DNA of 64,000 nt. Source: Halalkalicoccus sp. NIPERK01. Lineage in GTDB: Archaea; Halobacteriota; Halobacteria; Halobacteriales; Halalkalicoccaceae. Positions 37,087-47,068 of this stretch are shown piece after piece (position 1 is the stretch's first letter; each line of letters starts with the position of its first letter). The DNA is taken from contig NZ_JASVVV010000004.1 in assembly GCF_030287405.1 (NCBI RefSeq), positions 262,081 to 326,080 on the forward strand, read 5' to 3'. A program made the translations under genes and the position numbers. Below the pieces are notes generated by a model, which was not told the DNA's origin, did no database searches, and worked only from the letters and a program-made list of their open reading frames with translations.

Positions 37087-38610
37087 TTACTCCAGCAGTA
37101 GCAGCGTTGGGTTCTCCAGGTACTCTATCACGCGGTTCGCGAACGCCGCGGCATCCGCGCCGTCGATCACGCGGTGGTCGATCGACAGCGACAGCGGCAG
37201 CGTGTGGGCGGCTTCCACCGATCCGTCCTCGACCACCGGCCGCTCGGCCAGTTCGCCCAGCCCCAGGATGGCGACCTCGGGGTGGTTGATGATCGGGGTG
37301 GCGTACTCGCCGCCGATCGCCCCGAAGTTCGTGATCGTGAACGTCCCGCCCTGCATCTCCTCCCGGGTTATCGAGCGCTCGCGGGCCTTCTGGGCCAGTT
37401 CGTTGACCTCCGAGGCGAGTTGCAGGATCCCCTTCTCGTCGACGTTTCTCACCACCGGCACCATCAGTCCGGCGTCGGTGGCGACGGCGATCCCGACGTT
37501 GTAGTAGCGCTTGACGACGATCTCCTCTGCCTCCTCGTCGAGGGCGGCGTTCATCTCGGGGAACTCGCGCAGGGCGGCGACCAGCGCCTTCATCACGAAC
37601 GGCACGTAGGTCAGGCGAACGCCCCGCTCCTCGGCGCGGGCTCTGAGGTCCGCACGCGTCCCGACCAGCCCCTCCACCTCGGCGGTGTCGTGGTGGGTGA
37701 CGTGGGGCGCGGTGAACTTCGAGTTCGCCATCTGTCGGCCGATCGTCCGGCGGATCCCGCGGTAGGGGACGCGCTCCTCGCGCTCCTCGCGTTCGCTCGG
37801 CTCCTCGGCGGCGACCGCCTCGGCGTCGGCGACCTGCGCCGCCCGTTGGGCCTCGGCGTATTCTCGCACGGCCTCCGGCGTGACGAACGCCTCGCCGTCG
37901 CGTTCCTCGCTCGCGGGCACCCGGTTCAGGTCGATCCCCTCCTCCTCGGCGAGCCTTCGGGTCGCGGGCGCGGCCAGCGTCCGCTCGCGGTCGGCGGCTT
38001 CGAGGTCGGCGGTGCCGGATGCCGGCTCGCCGCCCGACTCGTCCTCGCCGGCTTTTCGCGTGGCCGACTTGAGTCCCTCGTCGAGCCGTTTCGGTCCCTC
38101 CGCGTCCGTCTCGTCTCCCCCTTCCGCGGCCTCGCGCACGTCGCGTTCGGTGATCCGGCCGCCCGGTCCCGACCCGGAGACGCTCGCGATGTCGACGCCG
38201 AGTTCGCGGGCGAGTCGGCGGACGTTCGGCGGGGCGAAAGTCCGTCCTGCGGGCGTTTCGACTTCGTCGCTCTCCCCGTCGCCGATGTCCGCGGGCTCCT
38301 CGCCCACCTGCTCTTGGGACGCCGTCGGCTCCTCGGTGTCGGCGCTCCCGGTCGTCTCTTCTCCGTCCTCGCCCTCGACCGCGAAGGTGATGATGACGGT
38401 CCCGACGGGGACGACCTCGCCCTCGTCGGCGCGGATCTCCTTTACCGATCCGTTGACTGGCGAGGGCACTTCGACCACTGCTTTGTCGGTTTCGACCTCC
38501 GCGACGGGCTGGTCTTCCGTGACCTCGTCGCCCTCCGAGACCAGCCACCGGACGATCTCACCCTCCGCGACGCCCTCGCCCACGTCGGGCAGTTTGAACT
38601 CGCGGACCAT
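37087..38610 (-). CDS. dihydrolipoyl acyltransferase (E2) of 2-oxoacid dehydrogenase
   Basis: A 507-residue core subunit. The lipoyl domain (1-80) carries the lipoylated Lys43 (VETDKAVVEVPS). A peripheral-subunit-binding domain follows: FAPPNVRRLARELGVDI through GPGGRITERDV. A second similar motif appears later (LAAPATRRLAEEEGIDLNRV, then FVTPEAVREYAEA). The catalytic domain ends with IDHRVIDGADAA, giving active-site His479. The acyl substrate (pyruvate, acetoin or branched-chain) cannot be told from sequence. Its start overlaps the E1 beta stop by one base. Confidence 0.95.
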   Translation of the reverse strand: MVREFKLPDVGEGVAEGEIVRWLVSEGDEVTEDQPVAEVETDKAVVEVPSPVNGSVKEIRADEGEVVPVGTVIITFAVEGEDGEETTGSADTEEPTASQEQVGEEPADIGDGESDEVETPAGRTFAPPNVRRLARELGVDIASVSGSGPGGRITERDVREAAEGGDETDAEGPKRLDEGLKSATRKAGEDESGGEPASGTADLEAADRERTLAAPATRRLAEEEGIDLNRVPASEERDGEAFVTPEAVREYAEAQRAAQVADAEAVAAEEPSEREEREERVPYRGIRRTIGRQMANSKFTAPHVTHHDTAEVEGLVGTRADLRARAEERGVRLTYVPFVMKALVAALREFPEMNAALDEEAEEIVVKRYYNVGIAVATDAGLMVPVVRNVDEKGILQLASEVNELAQKARERSITREEMQGGTFTITNFGAIGGEYATPIINHPEVAILGLGELAERPVVEDGSVEAAHTLPLSLSIDHRVIDGADAAAFANRVIEYLENPTLLLLE

Positions 38611-39593
38611 CAGAACTCGATGGCCTCCCTGATGCCCTCCTCGATGCGGGTGGACTCGGGCAGGTAGTAGTCCTCGAGCGCGTACAGGGGAAACGGTGTG
38701 TCGAACCCGGTGATGCGCTTGACGGGCGCTTCCTGATAGACCAGCGCCTCCTCCTGAATCGTGGCGGCGATCTCCGCACCCAATCCCGCTGTTTTGGGCG
38801 CTTCGTGGACCACCGCGGCGCGTCCGGTCTTCCTGAACGACTCGACGATCGCCTCCTCGTCGAGCGGCGAGAGGGTGCGTAGATCGACCACCTCGACGTC
38901 GATCTCCCCCTCCAGATTCTCGGCGGCGTCGAGGGTCGCTCGGGTCATCGCGCCCCACGTGAACACCGAGACGTCCGAGCCTTCGCGCCGAACCGCCGCC
39001 TCGCCGAGGGGCACCTCGTAGGACTCGTCGGGGACCTCTTCCCTGAATGCCCGGTAGATGAGTTTGGGCTCGAGGAACACGACGGGGTCGGGGTCGCGGA
39101 TCGCGCTCGTGAGCAGGCCCTTCGTGTCGTACGGCGTGCTTGGGACCACCACCTTGAGGCCGGGTTCGTGGACGTAGAAGGCCTCCTTCGACTCGGAGTG
39201 GTGTTCGGGCGCGCGGATCCCGCCGCCGTAGGGCGCACGGAGGGTCATCGGACAGGTGTACCGCCCGCGCGAGCGCGTCCGGAGGCGGCCCATGTGCGAG
39301 ACGATCTGGTCGAACGCGGGGTACATGAACCCCGAGAACTGGATCTCGGGGACGGGTTTCAGCCCGTAGGCGGCCATCCCGATTGCGGTGCCGACGATCC
39401 CCGATTCCGCTAAGGGAGTATCGATCACTCGGTCCTCGCCGAACTCGTCGAAGAGCCCCTCGGTCGCGCGGAAGACCCCGCCGTTCTTGCCGACGTCCTC
39501 GCCCATCACCAGCACGTCGTCGTCGGCGCGCATCTCCGTCGCCAGTCCGTCTCTCACCGCCTGTACCAGCGTCAGGTTCTGTGTCTCGCTCAT
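38610..39593 (-). CDS. 2-oxoacid dehydrogenase E1 beta subunit
   Basis: A 327-residue transketolase-like subunit that pairs with E1 alpha to decarboxylate the 2-oxoacid with thiamine diphosphate. It shows MGEDVGKNGGVFRATEGL, DTPLAESGIVGTAIGMA, the TPP-side region APYGGGIRAPEHHSES and EPKLIYRAFREEVP. It has the length of PDH/BCDH E1 beta. It is directly adjacent (0-nt gap) to E1 alpha and overlaps the E2 start by 1 nt, so one polycistronic mRNA is very likely. Confidence 0.96.
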   Translation of the reverse strand: MSETQNLTLVQAVRDGLATEMRADDDVLVMGEDVGKNGGVFRATEGLFDEFGEDRVIDTPLAESGIVGTAIGMAAYGLKPVPEIQFSGFMYPAFDQIVSHMGRLRTRSRGRYTCPMTLRAPYGGGIRAPEHHSESKEAFYVHEPGLKVVVPSTPYDTKGLLTSAIRDPDPVVFLEPKLIYRAFREEVPDESYEVPLGEAAVRREGSDVSVFTWGAMTRATLDAAENLEGEIDVEVVDLRTLSPLDEEAIVESFRKTGRAAVVHEAPKTAGLGAEIAATIQEEALVYQEAPVKRITGFDTPFPLYALEDYYLPESTRIEEGIREAIEF

Positions 39594-40706
39594 TCAGTGG
39601 TCCTCCAACAGTGCCGCGTCGCCGTGTGTCTCGCGGATCTCCCGGAACCATGCCAACTGTTCCTCCAGCCGTCCGGGCATCTCCGCGTAGACGTCCGCGA
39701 ACATCTCCTCGGGGTCGGGTCGCTCGACCGACTCGGCGGCGTCGATCGCGTCCGCGACCTCCTCTTTGACTTCGGCCTCGATCGCGTCGACTCCCTCCGC
39801 ATCGAGATAGCCGTTCTCGAGCAGGAACGTCTCCAGTCGCGGGATCGGGTCCTTCTTCTTCCACTGCTCGACCTCGCCCTCCTCCCGGTACACCGAGGGG
39901 TCGTCGGCGGTCGTGTGCGCGCCAAAACGGTACTGCACCGCCTCGATCAGGGTCGGCCTGCGTTCGCCCTCGCCGGGTGATTTCGCCTTCTCGACCGCGT
40001 CGCGGGTGACCTTGTACACCGCGAGGGGGTCCATCCCGTCCACCTGCACGCCCTCGAAGCCGTAGGCGCTCGCCTTCACCGCCAGCGTCTCGCTCGCCGT
40101 CTGGCGCTCCCTGGGGACCGAGATCGCCCACTGGTTGTTGTTACAGAAGAAGACGTTGGGCGTGTCGAACACCCCCGCGAAGTTCAGCCCCTCGTGGAAG
40201 TCGCCCTCGCTCGTGGCCCCGTCCCCGAAGTAACAGATCGCGGCCGTCTCCTCGCCTTTGAGCTTCGCGGCCCACGCGTAGCCGACGGCGTGGGGGATCT
40301 GGGAGGCGATCGGGACCGCGACGGTGAAGATGTTGGCCTCCTCGGGGATGGCGTTGCCGTCCTCGTGGCCCATCCAGTAGAGCAGGGTCCGCTCCAGCGA
40401 GAGGCCACGCACGAGGCCGGCGCCGTGTTCCCGGTAGCTCGGAAACAGCCAGTCGGACTCGTCGAGCGCGTGTGCGCTCGCGACCTGTGCGCCCTCCTGA
40501 CCCGATAAGGGAGGATAGGTCCCCATCCGCCCCTGGCGCTGGAGGCTCACCGCCCGCTGGTCGAAATGGCGGGCCAGACGCATCTGGCGGTAGATCTCGA
40601 CCACCTCCTCGTCGCCGATGTCGGGCACCGCCGCGTCCTCGAGGACCGACCCGTCGTCGGCGAGGACCTGTACGCGCGTCTCCGGATCGCGCTCTACCGT
40701 ACTCAT
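39594..40706 (-). CDS. 2-oxoacid dehydrogenase E1 alpha subunit
   Basis: A 370-residue TPP-binding subunit. The thiamine motif is [18 protein letters not shown] followed by [11 protein letters not shown]. The region [20 protein letters not shown] matches the loop that is phosphorylated in mammalian enzymes. The start at 40706 ([15 protein letters not shown]) is the first Met that gives a family-like N-terminus; the longer frame passes through the promoter region. First gene of the operon E1 alpha, E1 beta, E2, E3. Haloarchaea oxidise pyruvate mainly by ferredoxin oxidoreductase, so this complex probably acts on another 2-oxoacid. Confidence 0.95.
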   Translation of the reverse strand: MSTVERDPETRVQVLADDGSVLEDAAVPDIGDEEVVEIYRQMRLARHFDQRAVSLQRQGRMGTYPPLSGQEGAQVASAHALDESDWLFPSYREHGAGLVRGLSLERTLLYWMGHEDGNAIPEEANIFTVAVPIASQIPHAVGYAWAAKLKGEETAAICYFGDGATSEGDFHEGLNFAGVFDTPNVFFCNNNQWAISVPRERQTASETLAVKASAYGFEGVQVDGMDPLAVYKVTRDAVEKAKSPGEGERRPTLIEAVQYRFGAHTTADDPSVYREEGEVEQWKKKDPIPRLETFLLENGYLDAEGVDAIEAEVKEEVADAIDAAESVERPDPEEMFADVYAEMPGRLEEQLAWFREIRETHGDAALLEDH

Positions 40707-40746
40707 GAATACACTCTCCGCGGCATGCCACAACCGTCTCCCGCTC

Positions 40747-40760
40747 GGGTTATAGGATTT
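40747..40760 (-). promoter_or_regulatory. putative TATA box of the 2-oxoacid dehydrogenase operon
   Basis: On the minus strand AAATCCTATAACCC lies about 45 nt ahead of the E1 alpha ATG. It is the best AT-rich element before the operon and would give a leader of roughly 15-20 nt. Confidence 0.4.
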
Positions 40761-40926
40761 TCGTAACGATCGTTCTCCGGTTTTATTTCTCCCGATACCG
40801 ATAGACGATACGTGTGTCAGACGCTGTCTCGCCGGTCGAATTCCGATCCGCTGCCGATAAAAGAACACGTTCGGTCGGATTAGACCGTTCTCGAATCCGA
40901 ACGCCATACGTTCGTGGGAAACCGCC

Positions 40927-42867
40927 TCACTCGTCGGGGTCGTAGACCCAGACCATGTTGTTCTCGTGACCCCGCAAGGAACTGTCCTCGCCGATGACCA
41001 CGCGGCCGTCGTCCATCACGACGATGTTGTCGGGGTTGGCGATCGTCGTCGAGGGGTCGAAGCCCTGCTTGGTGAACACGGTCTCGATCGTCTCCATGCC
41101 CCTGCCGACGACGCCCTCCTCGCTCTCCTTGGCGGGGTTGAACGAGCAGTCGGTGCAGACGGTGCTCTTCGAGTCGGGACGCGCGTCGTAGGGACAGCCC
41201 CCGCAGATGTTGGCGTTCGGGCCGCCGGTGACGACCGGCTCCATCCGGAGCAGGTCGTAGTCGTGCTCGGCGGTCCGGTCGCCACAGCGCTCGCCCTCGC
41301 CGTAGAGACGCATCCGGTAGACCGCGCCCCACTCGTCGCCGTTTACCTGGATGTGGTCCTCGTCGTCGTGGAACTCCTCGGCGGCCGCCTCGTTGGGCAG
41401 GAACGTCTGGTTGGTCTCGGACATCGCGACGTAGGCGTAGTCGCCGATCTCGGCGTCCCGACGGATGTTGACGCCCTCCATCTTGCGGAACTCGTCGGTC
41501 GCCCCGAGCGCGCCGGCCGCGCGGTTCGTCTCGAGGAAGGCGACCCGGTCGTCCTCGGCGTTCCCCACTGCCCACCGCTCGACCTCCTCGTCGGTGATGT
41601 AGCTGGTCTCGCCCTCGGTGTAATCCGCCTGGGTGACGTCGTCGTACTCGGCGATCCAGGACTCGATCTCCTCGTTGTCGGCGTGGCCGAGTTCGATCCA
41701 CTCGAGCTGGAACCCGACGTCCGCGGGGTCGCCCCCGACCGGGCCCTGCTGGATCGCCTTCGCGGCGTACAGCGTTCCAGAGGAGAGGTCGCCCGCCTCG
41801 TCGGCGATGAACTTGTAGAACCCGCGTGCGGTGCCGTCCGAGGTGGTGTAGGCCGTTTTCTCGTCGGGCATCACGACCGCGTTCTCGTGGGTCGAGCGCC
41901 CGAGCGCGAACTGTTTCGTCGGGATCGGCTCCTCGGCGTGTGGCTCCTCGATCTCGAGGATGTAGCCGTAGCGATACGGGTTGGGGAACTCCTCGTCGTA
42001 GATCCCCTCGTCGTTGGGTTCGTAGCCGAGGTACTTCGCGATCTGTTCGATGTCGTCGGCGTTCGGGAACCCCTCCTTCTCGGGATCGTTCCACGCGGCC
42101 GTGTCGTCGAGGTAGTTCTCCTCCGAGGAGAGGGGCGTCTCCCACGGCGAGACGGTGCCGAAGCAGTTGAACAGCGTCCCCTCGACGGGCCGGAAGTCGA
42201 CGTTCTGGGCCCCGAGCACCTGCCAGGGGCCGGTTCCACGCGAGACGACGTGAATCCGCGTCATCAGCCCGGGGAAGTCCTCCCAGTTGGTGAAGAGGTA
42301 CCCCTCGTTCGTCTTTCCCTTCGAGGCCTCCTCGATGGGGATGTAACCGTTGTAGTCCGGGTTGATCCCCTCGGTCAACGCCTCGCCGCCGGGCGTCGTC
42401 GGGACGCCCAAACGCTCGCCGTCGCCGATGTCGGTGCCGCCCTCCAGAATCGGCTGATACGAGCCCATCGCCGTCTGGACCATCCGGTCGTAGGACTCCG
42501 GAGTGCCGTCGCCGTCCCCGTAATCGTCGTCGTCGCCCGCCGGGATCTGAACGGAGGGAAAGTCCCTCGGCAGGTCGTTGATGTTCAGTCCCCGCACCCC
42601 GCCGACGATGCCGGGTTCGTCCTCGCCGTCCAGATCCGTGTCGGGATGCTGGACGTTGAAGAAGAACCGTCCCTCGCGCGTGATGAACATCCCCGTCACC
42701 TCCGCGCCGATGATCGAGGTCGCAAACCGGTTGAGCGTCGGTCCCTCCTCGTCGTGGTCGTGGCCCTCGCCCTCTCCGTCGTCGGCCGCGCCGACGCCGG
42801 TGGCGCCGACCGCCGAAAGCGCCAGCACCTCTAGTGCCCGCCGCCGTGTGAGTTCTGTCAGAACCAT
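40927..42867 (-). CDS. PhoX-like (DUF839) secreted phosphatase family protein
   Basis: A 646-residue protein with a Tat-type N-terminus ([18 protein letters not shown]) and a His/Asp-rich linker ([11 protein letters not shown]). The body matches PhoX/DUF839 proteins, beta-propeller enzymes that use Fe and Ca to hydrolyse phosphate esters: [39 protein letters not shown] and [19 protein letters not shown] cysteine group near the C-terminus ([12 protein letters not shown], then TVCTDCSF) stands out. The start at 42867 places the RRR motif at the N-terminus; Met codons at 42888 and 42894 are alternatives. Phosphate scavenging is the likely role. Confidence 0.85.
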   Translation of the reverse strand: MVLTELTRRRALEVLALSAVGATGVGAADDGEGEGHDHDEEGPTLNRFATSIIGAEVTGMFITREGRFFFNVQHPDTDLDGEDEPGIVGGVRGLNINDLPRDFPSVQIPAGDDDDYGDGDGTPESYDRMVQTAMGSYQPILEGGTDIGDGERLGVPTTPGGEALTEGINPDYNGYIPIEEASKGKTNEGYLFTNWEDFPGLMTRIHVVSRGTGPWQVLGAQNVDFRPVEGTLFNCFGTVSPWETPLSSEENYLDDTAAWNDPEKEGFPNADDIEQIAKYLGYEPNDEGIYDEEFPNPYRYGYILEIEEPHAEEPIPTKQFALGRSTHENAVVMPDEKTAYTTSDGTARGFYKFIADEAGDLSSGTLYAAKAIQQGPVGGDPADVGFQLEWIELGHADNEEIESWIAEYDDVTQADYTEGETSYITDEEVERWAVGNAEDDRVAFLETNRAAGALGATDEFRKMEGVNIRRDAEIGDYAYVAMSETNQTFLPNEAAAEEFHDDEDHIQVNGDEWGAVYRMRLYGEGERCGDRTAEHDYDLLRMEPVVTGGPNANICGGCPYDARPDSKSTVCTDCSFNPAKESEEGVVGRGMETIETVFTKQGFDPSTTIANPDNIVVMDDGRVVIGEDSSLRGHENNMVWVYDPDE

Positions 42868-42898
42868 GCACGTGGTATCTCGTGGCATCCCCATTTTT

Positions 42899-42933
42899 AC
42901 TTTTATATTTCCAATATAATTTATATATTCTAT
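42899..42933 (-). promoter_or_regulatory. AT-rich promoter of the PhoX-like gene
   Basis: Two TATA-like elements lie in one strongly AT-rich tract: GGAAATATAAAAGT (42899-42912) and GAATATATAAATT (about 42921-42933) on the minus strand. The nearer one fits a start at 42867, the further one a start at 42888/42894, so the promoter choice decides the start codon. Confidence 0.55.
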
Positions 42934-42987
42934 TCCGGATTAGTATGTGGCCTATATAGATACGTCTCGGACGCCCCGGGGGTGGGG

Positions 42988-43926
42988 CTAGTTCCCAGCA
43001 GCCCGGGCCGCCCGGCGTGCGTCCTCGACGCTCGCTCCCTCCCGGAGCACCGCCTCGACGAACAGCTCGCCCGCCTTGTACGACGAGCGGACCATCGGCC
43101 CCGACGCACAGTACAGAAAGTCCAGTTCCTCCTCGGCGACGCGGCGCCACGTCTCGAACTCGTGGGGGTGGACGTACCGGGAGACGTCGAGATGGCTTCG
43201 GGAGGGCTGGAGGTACTGACCCAGCGTCACGACGTCGACCTCGGCCTCGCGCAGGTCCGAGAGCGTCTGGTAGATCTCGTGACTATGCTCGCCGACGCCC
43301 AACATGAGGCTCGTCTTCGTGTGGATCTCCGATTCCCCGCTGACCTGTTCGAGCACCGAGAGGCTCTGCTCGTAGCCCGCCCGCCGGTCGCGGACGGGGA
43401 ACTGGAGTCGTTCGACCGTCTCGATGTTGTGGGCGATCACGTCGGGTTCGGCCTCGGTGATCTTCCGAACTAGCTCGGGTTCGCCCCGGAAGTCCGGGAT
43501 CAGCACCTCGACGAGGATACCCGGATGGCGGGCCTTGATCTCCCTGATGGTCTCGGCGAAGTGGCCCGCGCCCTGATCGGGCAGGTCGTCCCTGTCGACG
43601 CTCGTGAGCACGACGTAATCGAGGCCGATCTCCGCGATCGCGCTCGCGACGTTCGCGGGCTCGTCCGGATCGAGCGGCTCCATTCCCCCCGTGGCGACGT
43701 CACAGAAGTTACAGCCCCGCGAGCAGCGATCGCCCATCAGCATGAAGGTGGCGGTGCCCCCGTCTCCCGACGCGCCACCACCCCAACACTCCCCGAGGTT
43801 GGGACAGTTCGCTTCCTCGCAGACGGTGTGGAGGTCGTGCTCGCGCAGGGTGCGTTTGATCCCGGCGAACTCCCGGCCCGACGGCGGGCGCGTCTTCAGC
43901 CAGTCGGGCTTGCGCGAGAGGCTCAT
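42988..43926 (-). CDS. lipA: lipoyl synthase
   Basis: A 312-residue radical-SAM enzyme that inserts two sulphurs into octanoyl groups to make lipoate. The auxiliary cluster ligands are Cys36, Cys41 and Cys47 ([12 protein letters not shown]) and the radical-SAM cluster is Cys68, Cys72 and Cys75 (CSRGCNFC). The start at 43926 ([11 protein letters not shown]) is the family start. It sits near the 2-oxoacid dehydrogenase operon, whose E2 needs lipoate, with only the PhoX-like gene between. No LipB or lipoate ligase is in the window. Confidence 0.96.
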   Translation of the reverse strand: MSLSRKPDWLKTRPPSGREFAGIKRTLREHDLHTVCEEANCPNLGECWGGGASGDGGTATFMLMGDRCSRGCNFCDVATGGMEPLDPDEPANVASAIAEIGLDYVVLTSVDRDDLPDQGAGHFAETIREIKARHPGILVEVLIPDFRGEPELVRKITEAEPDVIAHNIETVERLQFPVRDRRAGYEQSLSVLEQVSGESEIHTKTSLMLGVGEHSHEIYQTLSDLREAEVDVVTLGQYLQPSRSHLDVSRYVHPHEFETWRRVAEEELDFLYCASGPMVRSSYKAGELFVEAVLREGASVEDARRAARAAGN

Positions 43927-44023
43927 TGGCGGTAGTGGGGAGCGCCACGCCAAAAACCTGCGGGGATCGTTCCGTCGAACGGACTAGAAACGCCTTTCCT
44001 TCGCCGGTTCCCCTACCCGATAG

Positions 44024-46360
44024 ATGCAGGTCGCCGAGGCGCTCCCCGAGTTCGCGGAGGCCTTCCCCTTCGAGTCGTTCAACGCGATGCAGCGCGAGGC
44101 GCTGCCCGCCCTCTTGGAGAGCGACGAAAACGTCGTCGCGAGCGCGCCCACGGCCTCTGGAAAGACGGCGCTCGCGGAACTCGCCATCTGTCGCGCTCTC
44201 AGGGAGGACGGAACCGCGCTCTTCATCGCGCCGATGCGCGCGCTGACCAACGAGAAGGAGGGCGAGTGGGAACGCTTCGAGGACCTCGGCTACTCGGTGT
44301 ACGTCGTCACCGGCGAGCGCGACCTCAACCCCCGCCGGGCGCGGCGCGCGGACATCCTCGTGATGACGCCCGAGAAGGCCGATTCAGCGACCAGAAAACA
44401 CGAGTCTCGGCGCTACGACTTCGTCACCGACGTCGACTGCTGCGTGATCGACGAGGTCCACCTGCTGGATTCCGATCGGAGGGGGTCGGTGCTGGAGGTG
44501 ACGGTCTCGCGGCTGCGGCGGCTCTGCGACCCACGGATCGTCGCGCTCTCGGCGACGATGCCCAACATCGAGGACGTCGCCGACTGGCTTGACGCGGGTC
44601 CCGAGACCACGTTCGCCTTCGGCGAGGAGTACCGCCCCGTCGATCTGCACGCCGACGTGAAGACCTACTCGCACGGCGAGAACACGTTCGCCGACAAGTA
44701 CCGCCGGCTCTATCGCGCGCTCGACCTCGCCGAACCCCACATACGGGAGGACGGCCAGGCGCTCGTCTTCGTCGCCTCCCGACAGGACACCGTGCAGGCC
44801 GCGAAGAAGGCCCGTGACGAACTGGTCGAGCGCGACGTTCCGATGGGCGCACGCGGCGACTACGACTTCCACACCGAAACTCAGCGGTTGGAGAACAACA
44901 CGCTCCGACAGTCGGCGCTCGACGGCGTCGGTTTCCACCACGCCGGCCTCTCGAAGAACGACCGGGACCTGATCGAAGGGTGGTTCAAGTCGGGGGAGAT
45001 CCAACTGTTGTTCTCGACCTCGACGCTCGCGTGGGGCGTGAACCTCCCCGCTCGCTGTGTCGTGATCCGCGATACGAAGTACCACGATCCCCTCGAGGGC
45101 GAGGTCGACATGAGCCCGCTCGACGTGTTACAGATGCTCGGACGGGCGGGCAGGCCGGGGTACGACGACGTGGGGTACGGCTGGGTGATCTGCGACCGCT
45201 CGGAGGCCGACCGGTATCGCCGCCTGCTGCGGGAGGGAAAGGAGATCGAATCGCGCCTCGCCGAGGACCTCGACGCCCACCTCAACGCCGAGGTCGCGAT
45301 GGGGACCATCGAGAGCCTCAAGGACGTGATGGACTGGCTCGAGACGACGTTCTACTACGTCCGCGCCAGAAGCAAGCCCGCCGAGTACGGCTTCGAGACG
45401 CTCCGCGAGCGCGTGCGCGCCACCCTCGACTCGCTGGTCGACCGGGGGTTCGTCGAGGTGAACGAGGACCTCTCGGTCGGGACCACGCCGCTTGGAGTGC
45501 TCGCCTCGAAGTTCTACCTCCGCCTCTCGACCGCCGCGCGATTTCACGATCTGGCGATCCGCGAGTCGATCGACGAGGCCGCCGTGCTGGAGACGGTCGC
45601 GCGCGCCAGCGAGTTCGACAGCGTCAGCGCCCGCCAGTCCGAGCGCGACGCGATCGACGCGGCGCTGGGCGGGCGCGGAAGCGACCTCGATGCGGGCGAG
45701 CGGAAGGTACTCGCCATCCTCCGGGGCGCGATGACCGGGACCACGCCCTCGGAGCTCTCGGGCGACGCGTGGGTGATCCGGCAGAACGCGCTTCGACTGC
45801 TCGCGGCCCTCCAGTCGTTCTGTGACCGCTTCGCCGACCCCCGGACGACCAACCTCGTCAGCCGGATCGCGGGCCGCGTCGAGTACGGCGTGAGCGACGA
45901 CGCGGTGGGGCTGACCGCAATCACAGGGGTCGGCCCCGGTCGGGCGAGCAAGCTCGCGGGCGAGGGGATCACATCGCCGGGCGACGTGCGGGCGGCGGGC
46001 GTCGAGGGGCTGGTCGAGGCCGGACTGACCGAGAGCGTCGCCGAGCGAGTGGTGGACAACGCCGCTTCGTTGCCCGCCCTCTCGATCGACTGGGGCGCGT
46101 TCCCCGAGGAGATCGCCCGCGGCGAGAACGAGATCCGCGAGGTGACGATCGAGTCGACGGCGGGCGGGGCGAACGCCGCGGTTCGCGTCAGCGTCAACGG
46201 TATCGAGATGACCGAAAGCGAGACGTTCCTCGGCTCGACGACGGTCCCCGTGGGCGTGTTCGGCGGAGATGTCGAGAAGCTCACCTACACCGTCGAGGTG
46301 GTCTTTCCCGACCTCCCGCTCGGGTCCGTCGTCGAGAGCCGTTCAGTCCGCGTCACATAG
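44024..46360 (+). CDS. Ski2-like superfamily 2 helicase
   Basis: A 778-residue ATP-dependent helicase. Motif I is APTASGKT (41-48), motif II is DEVH, motif III is SATMPN, motif V is STSTLAWGVNLPA and motif VI is MLGRAGRPGYDDVG. A Sec63/Hel308-like region and a helix-hairpin-helix (AITGVGPGRASKLAGEGI) follow. The C-terminal 80 residues form an extra beta-rich domain (VTIESTAGGANAAVRVSVNG). It is related to Hel308 but is not the canonical one; a fork-repair or RNA role are both possible. It overlaps the convergent HAD gene by 18 nt. Confidence 0.9.
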   Translation: MQVAEALPEFAEAFPFESFNAMQREALPALLESDENVVASAPTASGKTALAELAICRALREDGTALFIAPMRALTNEKEGEWERFEDLGYSVYVVTGERDLNPRRARRADILVMTPEKADSATRKHESRRYDFVTDVDCCVIDEVHLLDSDRRGSVLEVTVSRLRRLCDPRIVALSATMPNIEDVADWLDAGPETTFAFGEEYRPVDLHADVKTYSHGENTFADKYRRLYRALDLAEPHIREDGQALVFVASRQDTVQAAKKARDELVERDVPMGARGDYDFHTETQRLENNTLRQSALDGVGFHHAGLSKNDRDLIEGWFKSGEIQLLFSTSTLAWGVNLPARCVVIRDTKYHDPLEGEVDMSPLDVLQMLGRAGRPGYDDVGYGWVICDRSEADRYRRLLREGKEIESRLAEDLDAHLNAEVAMGTIESLKDVMDWLETTFYYVRARSKPAEYGFETLRERVRATLDSLVDRGFVEVNEDLSVGTTPLGVLASKFYLRLSTAARFHDLAIRESIDEAAVLETVARASEFDSVSARQSERDAIDAALGGRGSDLDAGERKVLAILRGAMTGTTPSELSGDAWVIRQNALRLLAALQSFCDRFADPRTTNLVSRIAGRVEYGVSDDAVGLTAITGVGPGRASKLAGEGITSPGDVRAAGVEGLVEAGLTESVAERVVDNAASLPALSIDWGAFPEEIARGENEIREVTIESTAGGANAAVRVSVNGIEMTESETFLGSTTVPVGVFGGDVEKLTYTVEVVFPDLPLGSVVESRSVRVT

Positions 46361-46993
46361 CGCGAGCAGGCGCTCGCGCAGCTCGTCGGGACTCGAAACG
46401 ACCTCGTCTGCGGCCGAGTGGTCGTGGTCGTCGTTGGTGGGCGTCTCGTAGGCGATCGTGTACGCGCCCGCCGCGGCGGCCGATTCGACGCCGTGTTCGG
46501 AGTCCTCGACGACGACGCAGTCTTCGGGCGCGACGCCCATCTCCCGGGCGGCGTGCTCGTAGACCGCCGGCTCGGGCTTGCCGGGCCCGTCGATGTCCTC
46601 GGCGCTGATTATCCCGTCGAACCCCTCGAGTTCGAACCGCTCGGTGACCGCTTCGATCCAGTCGGGCGGCGAGGAGGAGACGATCGCCGTTCGAATCCCG
46701 CCGTCGTGGAGGGCCGCGAGGAGGCCGCGAAAGCCGGGCATGAGTTCGGCGTGTTCGGTGTAGATCTCGTGGGCGAGCTCCTCGAAGCGCTCGATGTACT
46801 CCGCTCGATCGACCCGCGTCGTGTAGTTCGACTCGAGGTAGTCGTAGATCTCCTTGTAGTTCATCCCGGTGATCTCGCTCACGGGCACGTCCTCCTCGAC
46901 GACCGCCGGCAGCAGTTCCTCGCGCTCGCGTTCGACCCAGTAGTTCTCCGAGTCGACGATCACGCCGTCCATGTCGAACAACACGCAGTCCAT
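46343..46993 (-). CDS. HAD family phosphatase
   Basis: A 216-residue HAD hydrolase of the beta-phosphoglucomutase/phosphoglycolate phosphatase type. Motif I is FDMDGVIVDSE (nucleophile Asp7, Asp9), motif II is AIVSSSPP, motif III Lys is in GKPEPAVYEHAA and motif IV is VVVEDSEHGVESAAAAG. An alpha-helical cap lies between motifs I and II. The start at 46993 (MDCVLFDMDG) is the family start. The substrate is a small sugar phosphate or similar; it cannot be named from sequence. Confidence 0.92.
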   Translation of the reverse strand: MDCVLFDMDGVIVDSENYWVEREREELLPAVVEEDVPVSEITGMNYKEIYDYLESNYTTRVDRAEYIERFEELAHEIYTEHAELMPGFRGLLAALHDGGIRTAIVSSSPPDWIEAVTERFELEGFDGIISAEDIDGPGKPEPAVYEHAAREMGVAPEDCVVVEDSEHGVESAAAAGAYTIAYETPTNDDHDHSAADEVVSSPDELRERLLALCDAD

Positions 46994-47068
46994 ACCGGAC
47001 CTGCCTGCTCCCGGGGGATAGTCCTGCCGGAGCGAAGGTTCATGTACGGGAATCGGACCATCGGAGCC

